DNA of 64,000 nucleotides from Halostella litorea (GCF_004785955.1 NZ_SJER01000008.1:37554-101553), one strand, 5' to 3'. Shown: positions 15,609 to 24,276, numbered from the stretch's first letter. Made by a program: numbers and translations. The notes: generated by a model not told the origin, from the sequence alone.

Positions 15609-16190
15609 ATCCAATTTCTGTTTGAGAAGTTCTGTACGGTACCAAAACGGCATATTTAGAGCGGAAACGTGGGGTGTGGGCGTTCCGACCGCGATCCCCT
15701 CGGAAATCGCACCGGGCTTTTTCTGCACCCGCGACGCAGTCACACGTGCGTGTTTCTCCTCGGTTGGGGGAGCGTGCATCAGCGAAGTGATCGCCGGGCT
15801 GCTGGTGACAGCCCGGCGACTGGGGGCCTACCCCAGGCTATTGCTGGCGAAAACGCCACTATCGGTTCTTTGCGGTTTACCCAACGTCCTGCCCATCCGG
15901 TGGCAGTGGCGGGCAGGACTGACCCATTGTTGATTAGTTTTGTACAGCCCACAAACTATTAGTTGGTTCCCGGCTGTGTATCGATCGTAGGACTCACGCC
16001 ATCACCTGTGAGCCTACAGCTGAACGGGCAGTTCGAACAGACTGCGACCAACAGCCAGCCAACCAGCCAATACACCCATCCCGTTTTCAGCCCTTGCCGA
16101 CACCACCGAAAGCGACTACTGACTTCTGGTGACAGGCCAGCGGCCGTTCGAGTAACGCTGTCGACTCGTTAGGTACGGATCGAATACCTG
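15609..16190. other. Intergenic region with two stacked hairpins
   Basis: No supported gene in about 580 bases. At 15791-15819 an 11-base perfect stem (TCGCCGGGCTG/CAGCCCGGCGA) closes a 7-base loop, and directly after it a second stem (CTGGGG/CCCCAG, 15820-15836) closes a 5-base loop. These may be a small structured RNA or a strong terminator. Another stem (GACTCAC/GTGAG) occurs near 15992-16015. Confidence 0.5.
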
Positions 16191-16208
16191 TTTATATCCT
16201 AGAGGATA
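16191..16208 (+). promoter_or_regulatory. Promoter and operator of the UPF0175/PIN operon
   Basis: TTTATAT box at 16191-16197 overlaps the dyad TATCCT-AG-AGGATA (16195-16208), about 90 bases before the antitoxin ATG. An operator over the TATA box is typical of autorepressed toxin-antitoxin operons. Confidence 0.6.
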
Positions 16209-16295
16209 ATAGCCGGAAAGTTAATGTGAGCCTAACCATGAGCTAACATGTAGAACTACCCGAGAAGTCCGTCCGTAACAAAGGGAAAACACAGC

Positions 16296-16553
16296 ATGAC
16301 TCAAACTGGGATGCCCAACAGCGGCGATCGTGACGGTCGGCCAAACGGCGGCAGTGGTGATCTATCGGAGATCATCCGCGCCTATGCAGCCGAGGAGCTG
16401 TCGCTGGGGCAGGCCGCGAACCGGGCCAACGTGTCGCGGTTCCGAATGCGGGAGATCCTCCACGAGAACGGTGTCGAACTCCGTCTCGGACCGGGTTCGA
16501 TGGAGGAGCTCAAGCGGGAACTTGAAGTCGCTCGCAACGCCGGCGAGGAATGA
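16296..16553 (+). CDS. UPF0175-family antitoxin, 85 aa
   Basis: Residues 25-60 (IIRAYAAEELSLGQAANRAN, then VSRFRMREILHENGVELR) match the UPF0175 helix-turn-helix that pairs with DUF3368 PIN toxins. The C-terminal acidic helix would block the toxin active site. ATG 16296. Its TGA overlaps the toxin ATG (16550), so the two are coupled. Confidence 0.8.
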   Translation: MTQTGMPNSGDRDGRPNGGSGDLSEIIRAYAAEELSLGQAANRANVSRFRMREILHENGVELRLGPGSMEELKRELEVARNAGEE

Positions 16554-17071
16554 GCCCGGGCGGGTCTGCGAGCGGGCAGCGCTACATTCTTGACGCGACG
16601 GTCCTTTCGAACTTCGCCGCTACCAACTCACTACAGATACCTGATGCACTCTTCCCTTCAGTCGCCACGACGCGGACTGTCCACCAGGAACTCAAAGATG
16701 GTGTCGAGCAATATCCCTATCTCAGGGATGCACTCGTCTGGGCAGAGACTGAATGGGAAGTAATCGAACCGAATGAACTAGCGCGTGCGAAACGGGCTGA
16801 ATTATCCGGCCACATAGATCTCGGCGAAGCGAGTGTGTTGGCAATCGGGGCGATCAACACTGATCCGGTCGTCACCGATGACGGCGAAGCCCGTGACCTG
16901 GCGAACGCGATCGATGTTGAGTACACCGGCTCTATTGGGATCCTCCTGCATGCGGCCGAGCGAGAAATTATTAGCCTCGCTGAAGCAGAGAGATTACATC
17001 ACAAATGGGTCCACGAACACGGGTTCCGATCTCCTGTTGAGAGTCTGCTTGAACTGGCCGACACCCACTGA
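16550..17071 (+). CDS. PIN-domain ribonuclease toxin (DUF3368-like), 173 aa
   Basis: Acidic metal-binding residues of the PIN fold are visible: LDATVLSNFA near residue 15 (first Asp), GEASVLAIG near 99 (Glu), VTDDGEARDLA near 113 (Asp pair). The last third is helical and matches the DUF3368 subgroup. Expected to cleave RNA when not bound by the antitoxin encoded just upstream. Confidence 0.82.
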   Translation: MSPGGSASGQRYILDATVLSNFAATNSLQIPDALFPSVATTRTVHQELKDGVEQYPYLRDALVWAETEWEVIEPNELARAKRAELSGHIDLGEASVLAIGAINTDPVVTDDGEARDLANAIDVEYTGSIGILLHAAEREIISLAEAERLHHKWVHEHGFRSPVESLLELADTH

Positions 17072-17130
17072 TAGAATCCGTCTCTTTTCATGACCGTGGC
17101 AAAACACGCCGCTATCGATTTGTTCCGGGC

Positions 17131-17172
17131 TTAACCAACACGTCTGGCGGAGACTGCCCGACCGTTGGTTAA
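17131..17172. repeat. Inverted repeat TTAACCAAC / GTTGGTTAA, copy 2
   Basis: Nine-base arms with a 24-base spacer, 5' of cassette 1. Downstream blocks (CGTTTCCAGTGCAAT and CCTATCAGAT) are shared with copy 3 at 27615, so the repeat is part of a longer duplicated upstream region. Confidence 0.6.
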
Positions 17173-17332
17173 GACTGCGGCTTGCACCCCCGCGTTTCCA
17201 GTGCAATATTCGCCCGACCTATCAGATTCTCGACTGTGATTAGATAGATGGCCTAGACGAACACTCACGAGTGTGCAACAGCGCTGAGACCGTTGAATTC
17301 GAACCCATGCTATCCCCGAACCTATCGGCTCA

Positions 17333-17354
17333 TAGTAACTACTAAGTGGGTGGC
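17333..17354 (+). promoter_or_regulatory. Conserved promoter block of cassette 1
   Basis: A 22-base block containing ACTACTAAGTGGGTGGC is identical to 27819-27840, and a shorter form (TACTAAGTGG) lies upstream of the left operon near 3050 on the minus strand. It sits 91 bases before the ATG. Likely contains the TATA-like element. Confidence 0.55.
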
Positions 17355-17374
17355 CGCCAACTAGAGAAATGACT

Positions 17375-17445
17375 CACACGGGCTTGCTCGGCAAAAGCCC
17401 GGGCCGGTGGTGGGACACCGAGCCCGTGTGGTCTACGACAAGACC
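17375..17445 (+). promoter_or_regulatory. Structured 5' leader of cassette 1
   Basis: CACACGGGCT (17375-17384) pairs with AGCCCGTGTG (17421-17430). Inside lie CGGC...GCCG and CGGTG-N6-CACCG hairpins and a shared GCCCGGGCCGGTG core. A GGTC/GACC hairpin abuts the ATG at 17446. The same plan with a covaried outer stem is at 27860-27933. A candidate cis-regulatory RNA. Confidence 0.55.
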
Positions 17446-17874
17446 ATGAGCAAATCTACGCCCGCCGCTCAAAAGTCTAGCGGCACGACCCGCACCGACA
17501 CGTACGACCAGTCCCGCTTTACCGCCGTCGACGAGATTCCGCGTTGCCTCGACGCGAACGACCTCGACGCGTGTGCCCCGCCGCGGGCTCGCGAGGGCGA
17601 CACCGAGCGGTTCTACGCCGTCGGCCGGCTGAACGGCGTCATCTCCTACGGCCCGGACGAACTGCAGAACGCCGACGGCTGCCGGGTGCTCTACATGTCG
17701 CCGGGCCAGCGCGTCGTCGAGTACCAGTTCGCCGCGACGGCCGACGAGTTTGCGGACATCCCGGTGTCGATCGACGTCCCCACCGACGCCGAGGCGATCG
17801 CCACACCGGCCGACCGCGTGGCTGACCGCTACGCGCCGGTCCTGGCGATCCACGCCGAGCGGGAGGGCCGGTAG
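17446..17874 (+). CDS. Cassette 1, gene 1: hypothetical protein, 142 aa
   Basis: Begins MSKSTPAAQKSSGTT like its paralogue at 27934-28332. Mainly beta in pattern (TERFYAVGRLNGVISYG, CRVLYMSPGQRVVEYQF) with an acidic C-terminal helix. No cysteine motif beyond scattered residues; function unknown. Stop TAG directly abuts the ATG of gene 2. The ATG choice is supported by conservation of MSKS and of the upstream leader. Confidence 0.65.
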   Translation: MSKSTPAAQKSSGTTRTDTYDQSRFTAVDEIPRCLDANDLDACAPPRAREGDTERFYAVGRLNGVISYGPDELQNADGCRVLYMSPGQRVVEYQFAATADEFADIPVSIDVPTDAEAIATPADRVADRYAPVLAIHAEREGR

Positions 17875-18021
17875 ATGTGTCGCTACTGCGACCGCCCTAA
17901 CGACGCCCACGAGGGACGGTTCTGCTCGACGCGATGCGAACTGAAGTTCGAGCATCTGATGGCCGAGGCCCGTGAAGCAGAGCGTGACGCCCGACGATCT
18001 CGCCGGCATCAAGAGTCGTGA
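17875..18021 (+). CDS. Cassette 1, gene 2: small zinc-finger protein, 48 aa
   Basis: MCRYCDRPNDAHEGRFCSTRC: two CxxC-type pairs (CRYC, and C-S-T-R-C) with an intervening His, then a charged helix (EHLMAEAREAERDARR). Very similar to 28335-28472. Its last ten codons (RSRRHQES) come from the frame of a fused downstream fragment, because a deletion joined genes 2 and 3. Confidence 0.65.
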   Translation: MCRYCDRPNDAHEGRFCSTRCELKFEHLMAEAREAERDARRSRRHQES

Positions 18022-18136
18022 GAGCGAGGGTATCACGCTGGACCAATCGGCGCTCGCGACGACGTCCATCCGCCAGCAGCACTGGCTCTCGCTAGTGCTG
18101 GTCGACGTACTGGAGTGGCGCGAGCCGGCTGAGTGA
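17984..18136 (+). pseudogene. Cassette 1, gene 3: truncated 3' fragment
   Basis: GTG 17984; TPDDLAGIKSRESEGIT and RQQHWLSLVLVDVLEW align with residues 60-109 of the intact gene at 28469-28798. The N-terminal zinc-ribbon half is missing and the fragment overlaps gene 2 out of frame. A deletion of about 60 codons is the simplest explanation. It might still be translated from GTG. Confidence 0.6.
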
Positions 18137-18146
18137 GTAGGTGGGG

Positions 18147-18290
18147 CTAGTGCCGGATCGATTCCAGTTTGAAATCCGGACGCCGATATGACATGGATAG
18201 ATCGAGAACGCGATTCGTGAGTTCTTCTAGGTCGTCTTTCACGTTTTCTGGGATCGGTTCGTTTTCCTCCATCGTTTCCCACGTCGACAT
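18147..18290 (-). CDS. Small acidic protein, 47 aa
   Basis: ATG 18290 (MSTWETMEENEPIPENVKDD...) to TAG 18147. Helical, acidic first half and basic last third. No family recognised. It lies between cassette 1 and the degraded metallopeptidase gene; coding support is moderate. Confidence 0.4.
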   Translation of the reverse strand: MSTWETMEENEPIPENVKDDLEELTNRVLDLSMSYRRPDFKLESIRH

Positions 18291-18350
18291 TCGGGAGAGG
18301 ATATCCAGCGAGAACGATCAGACTGCCAGAGTATTCCCATTTATTCTGAG

Positions 18351-18812
18351 CTATTCGCGGCGTTCTTCGTAGTCCGGGATTAGAGCACCAACCGTACTCC
18401 AGAACGAGTCAGAGTGCTCCTCATGTGCTGAGTGCGCCAACTCGTGAACTTTGACGTAGTCCTGAATGCGGACGGGCACCTGTATTAGCAGCCAATTGAG
18501 GCGGCCAGTGTCATCGTCGTATTCTCCTCCTAGCCATCGATTTCTCCAACCTCGCTGTGTCTCTTCCAGTCCCAATCTCGATCTAAAACGGGATGCTCGT
18601 TCTGGAAATTCCTCTTCAGCACGTTTGACGAACCAGTCAACAACGGTCTAGTGCTTTCGGCGAACACTGACCTTGTCAGGGTCTGCATCGAAACGGTGGA
18701 CACGGAGCGTAAACGTCTGATCGTCAAACGATAGTTCAGGCTGGGGAACATCCACATCAACGACTTCGAGCGGGTACTGCTTCCCCCTGTCTGTTGGGAA
18801 ACGATCTTTCTG
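18351..18812 (-). pseudogene. YgjP-like (DUF45) metallopeptidase, interrupted by a stop
   Basis: One minus-strand frame runs from about 18812 to 18351 but contains TAG at 18648-18650. The downstream part has TVVDWFVKRAEEEFPERASR and the zinc motif HELAH followed by F-W, as in YgjP-like proteases. The upstream part (FTLRVHRFDADPDKVSVRRKH) has no usable ATG. Only residues from ATG 18575 can be made, keeping HELAH but losing the N-terminal domain. YgjP-like genes often sit beside restriction-modification genes, as here. Confidence 0.7.
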
Positions 18813-18914
18813 CTATAGTCTGTCAGCAGGATTTAAGATGGTCACCTAAGAAAGGCTGAACAACCGAGTGCTCGCGTCGTTCCGATCACCAGACAGCGGG
18901 CCAAGAGGAATCAG

Positions 18915-21900
18915 ATGTCCACTGATGAATCCCTATCCGAGATTGAACAACACGTTCGTAACATTGCTGAAGGCTATGTCGATGAACTAAACGGCCGACT
19001 CTCTACGCACGACCTGGAAGCCGTCCTGCACGGAGAAAAAGACGACCTGACGAGTCGGGACCTCGGATCGAAACCTGAGACGCACGTTCAAAACAACTTC
19101 ATCCACCCGTTACTCGACGCGATGGGCTTAATGTACACCGAAGAGCCCTACGGTAGTGGCGGTGGTGGTGACAACACACGAGACATCGTCTGGCCAGATT
19201 TCGAACTCGACAACATCACTGAATACACCATTGGAGAGAACAAAGCCCCAAACAATCTCGAGGAGTCGCATCAGCAAGTGCTAGATTACCTCGACCGGCG
19301 GTCTATTGGGGCAGACTACGCTATCGCCACGGACGGACTTCGTTGGCGAGTGTACCGTGTTGAGCAGGGCGGAGACACGACTGAGTTCCCGATTGTCCGG
19401 TGCATCGATCTGCGCGACCTGCTATGCGAGATAGCGCACGAAAAATCCTATATTGCGGCAACAACGCTGAACAATGTAGAAATTCCTGAAGAAATCAGAA
19501 GGTTCACCAAATTGTTCGAGCACGAAGCGTTCGAGCAGTTCGTCACGCAAACTGCACCACAGGAACTTCGAGACAGTCGGCAGCAGGATGTCGAGGAGTT
19601 CTATCAGCTTTATATTGAGTACCTGTTCGGAGAATCGAGTGAATACGACGAGGCGACATGTCTCATGGACGATATTCGTGCGCCTGACGAGGCGACCGAC
19701 CACGAACAGCGTCGGTTCGCGGTCACGCTGATGAACCGGTTGCTGTTCATCAAGTTCCTGGAGAAGAAGGACGTAGTACCGCCAGGAACGCTGATTGACC
19801 GCGTAACAGCGTACGAAGAGAACGGCGACCAGTTCGCAGGGAACTTCTATGAGACACAAATCAAACCGCTGTTCTACGACCTGTTCAACCAGCGTCGCGG
19901 CGAACGCGAATCCAAACACCAGACTGGCTGGTTCGACGACATCCCGTACCTAAATGGCGGTCTATTCAGGCCGAATGTAACCAACGAAGGTGACTACCGA
20001 CTGGAAGACCGCACGCTGCCAGACATCATCCGCGAAGTCGTGGAAGGTGAGCGGCTGTCCGACCCAGATGGGACGCTCGATCCCGCGATTCTCGGTAGTG
20101 TATTCGAGATGACTATCAACCATATCGGTGGAGAGTTCGGATCGCAAAAGGACATCGGGGCGTACTACACGCCGGGTGACGTAACTGACCACATCACCAA
20201 GAAGGCAGTTGATCCGAAGGTCAAAGAAGTGGTCGTCGACGCGTTCGCCGAAGATTACGACGACTCCGTCAGGGAGCAGATGGAGTCGTACTCGCTCGGT
20301 GACATCCTACGGAAGGTTGAGGAAGGGGAAGGGTGGTTCGGTGACCCCGAGGCAACACAAGATGCCTACGACAAGCTCGGCGAACTGCGTGTTGTTGACC
20401 CCGCGTGCGGTTCTGGCCACTTCCTCACGACTGCCATGGAAGAAATCCATCGTGTCCGGCGTGGGCTGCTCCGTGGACTGAATCGTGGTGATGCGCCGAG
20501 TGAAGCAGACGACTACGAGTCGAAGAAAGAACTTGCGCTAAACAGCATCTACGGCGTCGACGTAGACCCCATTGGCGTGGAGATCGCGCGGTTGCGGGTA
20601 TGGCTAAAAATCATTGAGGACGAGTGGCGTGAAGAGTTCGGTCGCCTGCCGAACATCGAATTAAACGTTGTTGCTGGAAACAGCCTCGTTGGTCTACCGG
20701 TCGAGCAGGAAGGACAGATTCAGGCGGACGTCTGGGATGACAGCTTGGATGAGCTGGTTGAGCTTCGGCGGCAGTACAAAGACGAAGACGAAGAAACGGA
20801 GAAGTCGGAAGTCATCGATGCACTCAATGACATTCGTGGTGACCTCGACGATGAATACCTGAAGCGCCTGACGCACACATATGAGTCCGAAATCGAGACA
20901 ATAGAGGAGTGGGAGAGCGTCATCAGTAGCATCCAAGGCAGTACGCTGCATCCCACAATCAAATCGATTCAGATTCAACGGGAGGATGGCGAACCGCTGA
21001 CCGACGATCAGATAGAGCGCCTCGACTCAATGGATTGTCGGACACACACTTATTCGGCACGTATGGACGTACAGAGTCGGCATGAGGATTTAAAGGAAGT
21101 CGACGGAAGGAGTACCCGATCACATGCTAGCGTTCGTGATGAGATTGTCGAAGAACTAACTGAGTTGTTTGAAGATGGGTTTGTGTTCTCTGAGGTGGTG
21201 AGGCAACCGGTCAAGTACGACCTTGACGAGATTCTGGGTGATCCGTTCCACTGGATTGCCGAATTTCCTGAAGTCGCTGCTAAAGGCGAGAATGGTAGTC
21301 ATGATATTGAGTTTGACATCGTCGTTGGTAACCCTCCATATGGCGATATTATGGGCGATGCGTCTCAATTATTGACGGACGGGTTCGAAACTGGAGGAAT
21401 GCAGGACATTGCTGCTCACTTTGTTGAGCGGCAAATCCAACTTCTCTCGAATACTGGATATTTTGGAAATGTCACTACGCTAAAACTCATATACCGATCG
21501 AATCTAAAAAAGTTGCGTGATCACCTACGTGGCCACTTCGAGCAATTGGATGTCGCATGTTTCGCTCATCGTCCCCAGCAGGTCTTTCCGAATGCAATTG
21601 TCCGTGTAGCAATTATGACCGGTCAACGGATGGATATGGATGGCGACGGAACGATTAGGACCTCTCAGTTCCTACAATTCAATAAAGAAAACCGTCAAGA
21701 GGTATTTAATAATATCTCGTTCAAGAGTGTTGAGGGGTACGAATTACGGGACTGTATTGGTGGTTCTGCGGATACTGATTACGAGGTAATTCCAAAGATT
21801 GGTACAGATATCAATATTTCATTCCTTAATAGTCTCAAGGATAAATCTGATAGAATTATTGCTGATGTCGAATCTGAGGGAGAAACGCCAAACGTTGTCT

Positions 21901-22397
21901 ATCGTCGTCGTGGAGGTGGCTACTGGCTGAACGCTGTTCCGGAGAATATTCATGGCGAAGATGCGACCACTATCGACGAATTGTATTTTGACGACAGGCT
22001 CACACAGAATATGGTTTTTCTAATTGTGAACTCTTCAACCTTCTATGTCTATTGGGTTGTTTATGGGTTCTTCTACGTTCTTAACACCGGGCATATTACG
22101 AGGTTCCCCATTCCCGAAGAAGAGACGCTTGAAGAGAACTCAGATGAAATTAATCAACTGGCGGATGAACTGTGGAATGGGATGCAGAAAGTGTATAGTG
22201 GTGGTTCACGAGACCAATTCAATATGCCTGCATTGAAACCGATCATTGACCGTATCGATGATCTATTTGGTGAATTGTATGACTTCGATGAGGATGTGGT
22301 GGAGTACCTGAAGGATTATAATTCAGAATACGGTCGTAAGGGTAGCGATTCAGAGGAACTCAGCTCGTACATAGAGGCAGAAAGTGTGGACAGTTAA
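18915..22397 (+). CDS. Type IIG-like restriction-modification enzyme, 1160 aa
   Basis: Single chain combining nuclease, N6-adenine methyltransferase and target recognition. Residues 85-115 carry a PD-(D/E)xK-like core (WPDFELDN...YTIGENKAPN). Methyltransferase motif I is DPACGSGHFL near 496 and catalytic motif IV is NPPYG near 811. The region after about 900 (A/T-rich DNA) is the target-recognition part. Eco57I/BREX-PglX-type methylases share this layout; no other BREX genes are present. ATG 18915. A/T-rich 3' half suggests transfer. Confidence 0.82.
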   Translation: MSTDESLSEIEQHVRNIAEGYVDELNGRLSTHDLEAVLHGEKDDLTSRDLGSKPETHVQNNFIHPLLDAMGLMYTEEPYGSGGGGDNTRDIVWPDFELDNITEYTIGENKAPNNLEESHQQVLDYLDRRSIGADYAIATDGLRWRVYRVEQGGDTTEFPIVRCIDLRDLLCEIAHEKSYIAATTLNNVEIPEEIRRFTKLFEHEAFEQFVTQTAPQELRDSRQQDVEEFYQLYIEYLFGESSEYDEATCLMDDIRAPDEATDHEQRRFAVTLMNRLLFIKFLEKKDVVPPGTLIDRVTAYEENGDQFAGNFYETQIKPLFYDLFNQRRGERESKHQTGWFDDIPYLNGGLFRPNVTNEGDYRLEDRTLPDIIREVVEGERLSDPDGTLDPAILGSVFEMTINHIGGEFGSQKDIGAYYTPGDVTDHITKKAVDPKVKEVVVDAFAEDYDDSVREQMESYSLGDILRKVEEGEGWFGDPEATQDAYDKLGELRVVDPACGSGHFLTTAMEEIHRVRRGLLRGLNRGDAPSEADDYESKKELALNSIYGVDVDPIGVEIARLRVWLKIIEDEWREEFGRLPNIELNVVAGNSLVGLPVEQEGQIQADVWDDSLDELVELRRQYKDEDEETEKSEVIDALNDIRGDLDDEYLKRLTHTYESEIETIEEWESVISSIQGSTLHPTIKSIQIQREDGEPLTDDQIERLDSMDCRTHTYSARMDVQSRHEDLKEVDGRSTRSHASVRDEIVEELTELFEDGFVFSEVVRQPVKYDLDEILGDPFHWIAEFPEVAAKGENGSHDIEFDIVVGNPPYGDIMGDASQLLTDGFETGGMQDIAAHFVERQIQLLSNTGYFGNVTTLKLIYRSNLKKLRDHLRGHFEQLDVACFAHRPQQVFPNAIVRVAIMTGQRMDMDGDGTIRTSQFLQFNKENRQEVFNNISFKSVEGYELRDCIGGSADTDYEVIPKIGTDINISFLNSLKDKSDRIIADVESEGETPNVVYRRRGGGYWLNAVPENIHGEDATTIDELYFDDRLTQNMVFLIVNSSTFYVYWVVYGFFYVLNTGHITRFPIPEEETLEENSDEINQLADELWNGMQKVYSGGSRDQFNMPALKPIIDRIDDLFGELYDFDEDVVEYLKDYNSEYGRKGSDSEELSSYIEAESVDS

Positions 22398-22604
22398 CAA
22401 AGACAGGTCCCAACCAGTTTCAGGGCGTATGACCCGAGGGGAGTGGGTCCAAGTATTGTTAGTAAGACTCCATGCCCGCGTCTACGACACTCGTTGTTCG
22501 GTTGTCTATGTTTTTGGATATGACTTAGACTCCGCCGTCACCTATCATCGGAAGGCAATCCGGGTTTGATTCGATACCAGAACCTAGGACAGGCTCAGTT
22601 GTAA

Positions 22605-22857
22605 GGATTCGAACCTCGGAAGTCATAGTCCCAAAGCGGAGTTACGAAGAGATCTACAACGAAGGGAAGGTAAAGATACTAAGAAACGAACCAGAACCGG
22701 AAGGAATGGACGATGCAATGGAGTTGCGCCTCCAACGTCTTGATGAAGCGACAGACGGAGCATTGGACGGTTAAAAAGTGCAGGACGGTGACCTAATTGA
22801 GGACGGCGAGATGGACCATGAAAAACTGTATGAAGCAACAGAGATTTCACGCCTCTA
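22605..22857 (+). pseudogene. Decayed small gene
   Basis: A frame without a start reads IVPKRSYEEIYNEGKVKIL...GMDDAMELRLQRLDEATDG then TAA at 22774. A second frame continues with DGEMDHEKLYEATEIS then TAA. The spacing suggests one original antitoxin-like protein of about 90 residues broken by a frameshift. Family not recognised. Confidence 0.45.
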
Positions 22858-22893
22858 AGCAGCTAACTCTAACCCGCGAAGATCATACCATTA

Positions 22894-23118
22894 TGATCAC
22901 CGTGTCCTCAGTGGCATGATCAACTCTACTCACAGTTTTCTCTCGCTCATACCGAGAAGAAAACGAGAAGTGATCACACCTCACAGTAACGAACCGTTTG
23001 TACGGCATCAGGCGGGAGGCAATTTACCGTTCCGCTTTCCCGCCCTCATCTGTGAGGGGATCGTCAGGGGTTGCGTGATCAGGCCTTCGTCTACACGGCG
23101 ATCATAACGGTGTGATCA
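22894..23118. repeat. Cluster of five TGATCA palindromes
   Basis: TGATCA occurs at 22894, 22917, 22971, 23076 and 23113 within 225 bases, with further GATCA words between. The region 22398-23115 otherwise has only gene remnants. It could be an operator cluster or a methylation-linked site. Confidence 0.5.
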
Positions 23119-23898
23119 CTCGGCGGTCTCACCACTGTCCTCACCGTCGTCATGGGCGGCGTCCATTACGTCGTTGGTGTACTCGATCCAGCGGTCGCGG
23201 TCGCCGACGAGCCGATTCGTTTTCTCGTCGGTGTCGAACTCGATTATCCCGTCGCTGTACTCGGCGATCCACCGCATCACCTGTTTCACCGTTTCGTTGT
23301 GTGGCTCGACGATGTCGAGTCGGTCTTTGAGCCGCCGCGTCGGCAACTCCCGTTCGATGATGTCCTTCACCTTCGTCGACGGCAGGACGAGCCGCCCTTC
23401 GTTGCTGTAGGCGTAGTCGTCGAAGTAGGGGAACACCCGCGCGGCGAGTTCCTTCCGCTTGGGCACGCCATGGTCGCTGGCGTCGAGTTCCGTCACCGTG
23501 TTGTACATCTGGTGGATCGGGAGGAGGTCTCCGGGATCGGGGCCTTTGCCAGCCTCGGCGACGACCTCGCCGGGATCGATCTCCCCGATCTCAATATCGT
23601 ACACCCGATCGTCTAGCTCTTTCACTTCCCGTTTCCGGTTGGTGACCATATTCCCCATGGGAAGGCCACCGATCCAGATATTCCCGATTTCTTTCTTGTC
23701 GCCCCGCATTTCGACCGCGGGGCGTTCCTCCAGGTCGGCGACGCGCTCGCGAAGGGCGTCGCGTTCGTCCTCCGCTTGCTCGCGCCGCTTTCGTTCTTCG
23801 GCCAGCTCGGTGGCGAGCCCTTCGACTTGCTCTTGCAGATCCTCGACGACCGCGGCGAGTGACTGGCCGTCGGCGGCCGGGCCGGCGTCGACACTCAT
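23116..23898 (-). CDS. Coiled-coil plasmid protein, homologue of 3628-4482, 260 aa
   Basis: Residues 15-65 form a coiled coil (EDLQEQVEGLATELAEERKR). Next comes a beta segment (IGNIWIGGLPMG), the DPGDLLPIHQMYNTV block shared with the 3628 gene, and a C-terminal domain with LPSTKVKDIIERELP and a RWIAEY helix that looks winged-helix-like. ATG 23898 overlaps the stop of the upstream ORF. Partition, replication or regulatory DNA binding are all possible. Confidence 0.72.
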   Translation of the reverse strand: MSVDAGPAADGQSLAAVVEDLQEQVEGLATELAEERKRREQAEDERDALRERVADLEERPAVEMRGDKKEIGNIWIGGLPMGNMVTNRKREVKELDDRVYDIEIGEIDPGEVVAEAGKGPDPGDLLPIHQMYNTVTELDASDHGVPKRKELAARVFPYFDDYAYSNEGRLVLPSTKVKDIIERELPTRRLKDRLDIVEPHNETVKQVMRWIAEYSDGIIEFDTDEKTNRLVGDRDRWIEYTNDVMDAAHDDGEDSGETAE

Positions 23899-24266
23899 GC
23901 CGACACCCCGGCGACTGATCGGATACTCTTACAACGATACGTCGTGGTAGTTGTGACTGGTGGCATTGGAATCACCTGTGACATTGGAAATCGGATCGAT
24001 GCCACGGGACCGCGCCCGCGGCGGTTATCGCGGGTCACCGTCATGGTGACTGAAGCGTGTGTCTCGCCCGGCCGCACCCGCTCCAACGGGTAGCCGGGCC
24101 GTGCCCGCTGCAACGGGCACTTTCTGCCCCGAAACGCTGGCGACGAGATGCCTCCGTGGGTTGGGACACTGCTGGGTTTGAACCATTCCGTAGTGCCAGC
24201 GAACCGGGGCGCGTGGTTTGACCGGGAGACCGTGATCGCTGTTGCACCGTCGCGGCGGTGTGCCAT
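23895..24266 (-). CDS. MA..RSN-type ORF upstream of the coiled-coil gene, 123 aa
   Basis: ATG 24266 lies in the loop of hairpin copy C. It starts MAHRRDGATAITVSRSNHAP, like 2727-2969 and 4852-4929. The remainder is Pro/Arg/Thr-rich with little halophilic character, so the body may be read-through leader rather than a folded protein. Its TGA overlaps the ATG of the coiled-coil gene (ATGA), which supports translational coupling. Confidence 0.45.
   Translation of the reverse strand: MAHRRDGATAITVSRSNHAPRFAGTTEWFKPSSVPTHGGISSPAFRGRKCPLQRARPGYPLERVRPGETHASVTMTVTRDNRRGRGPVASIRFPMSQVIPMPPVTTTTTYRCKSIRSVAGVSA
24076..24120. repeat. Two small hairpins with related loops
   Basis: ACCCG-CTCCAA-CGGGT (24076-24091) and GTGCCCG-CTGCAA-CGGGCAC (24101-24120) lie 9 bases apart with similar loops and different stems. 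They fall inside the MA..RSN ORF, between hairpin C and the coiled-coil gene. Confidence 0.5.
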
Positions 24267-24276
24267 CACCGCCGCG
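24251..24276 (-). promoter_or_regulatory. Start-codon hairpin, copy C
   Basis: Nine-pair stem (CGCGGCGGT/ACCGCCGCG) around GATGGCAC, the strongest of the three copies. The downstream block ACGGTCTCCCGGTCAAACCA matches that of copies A and B with changes. Confidence 0.6.
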
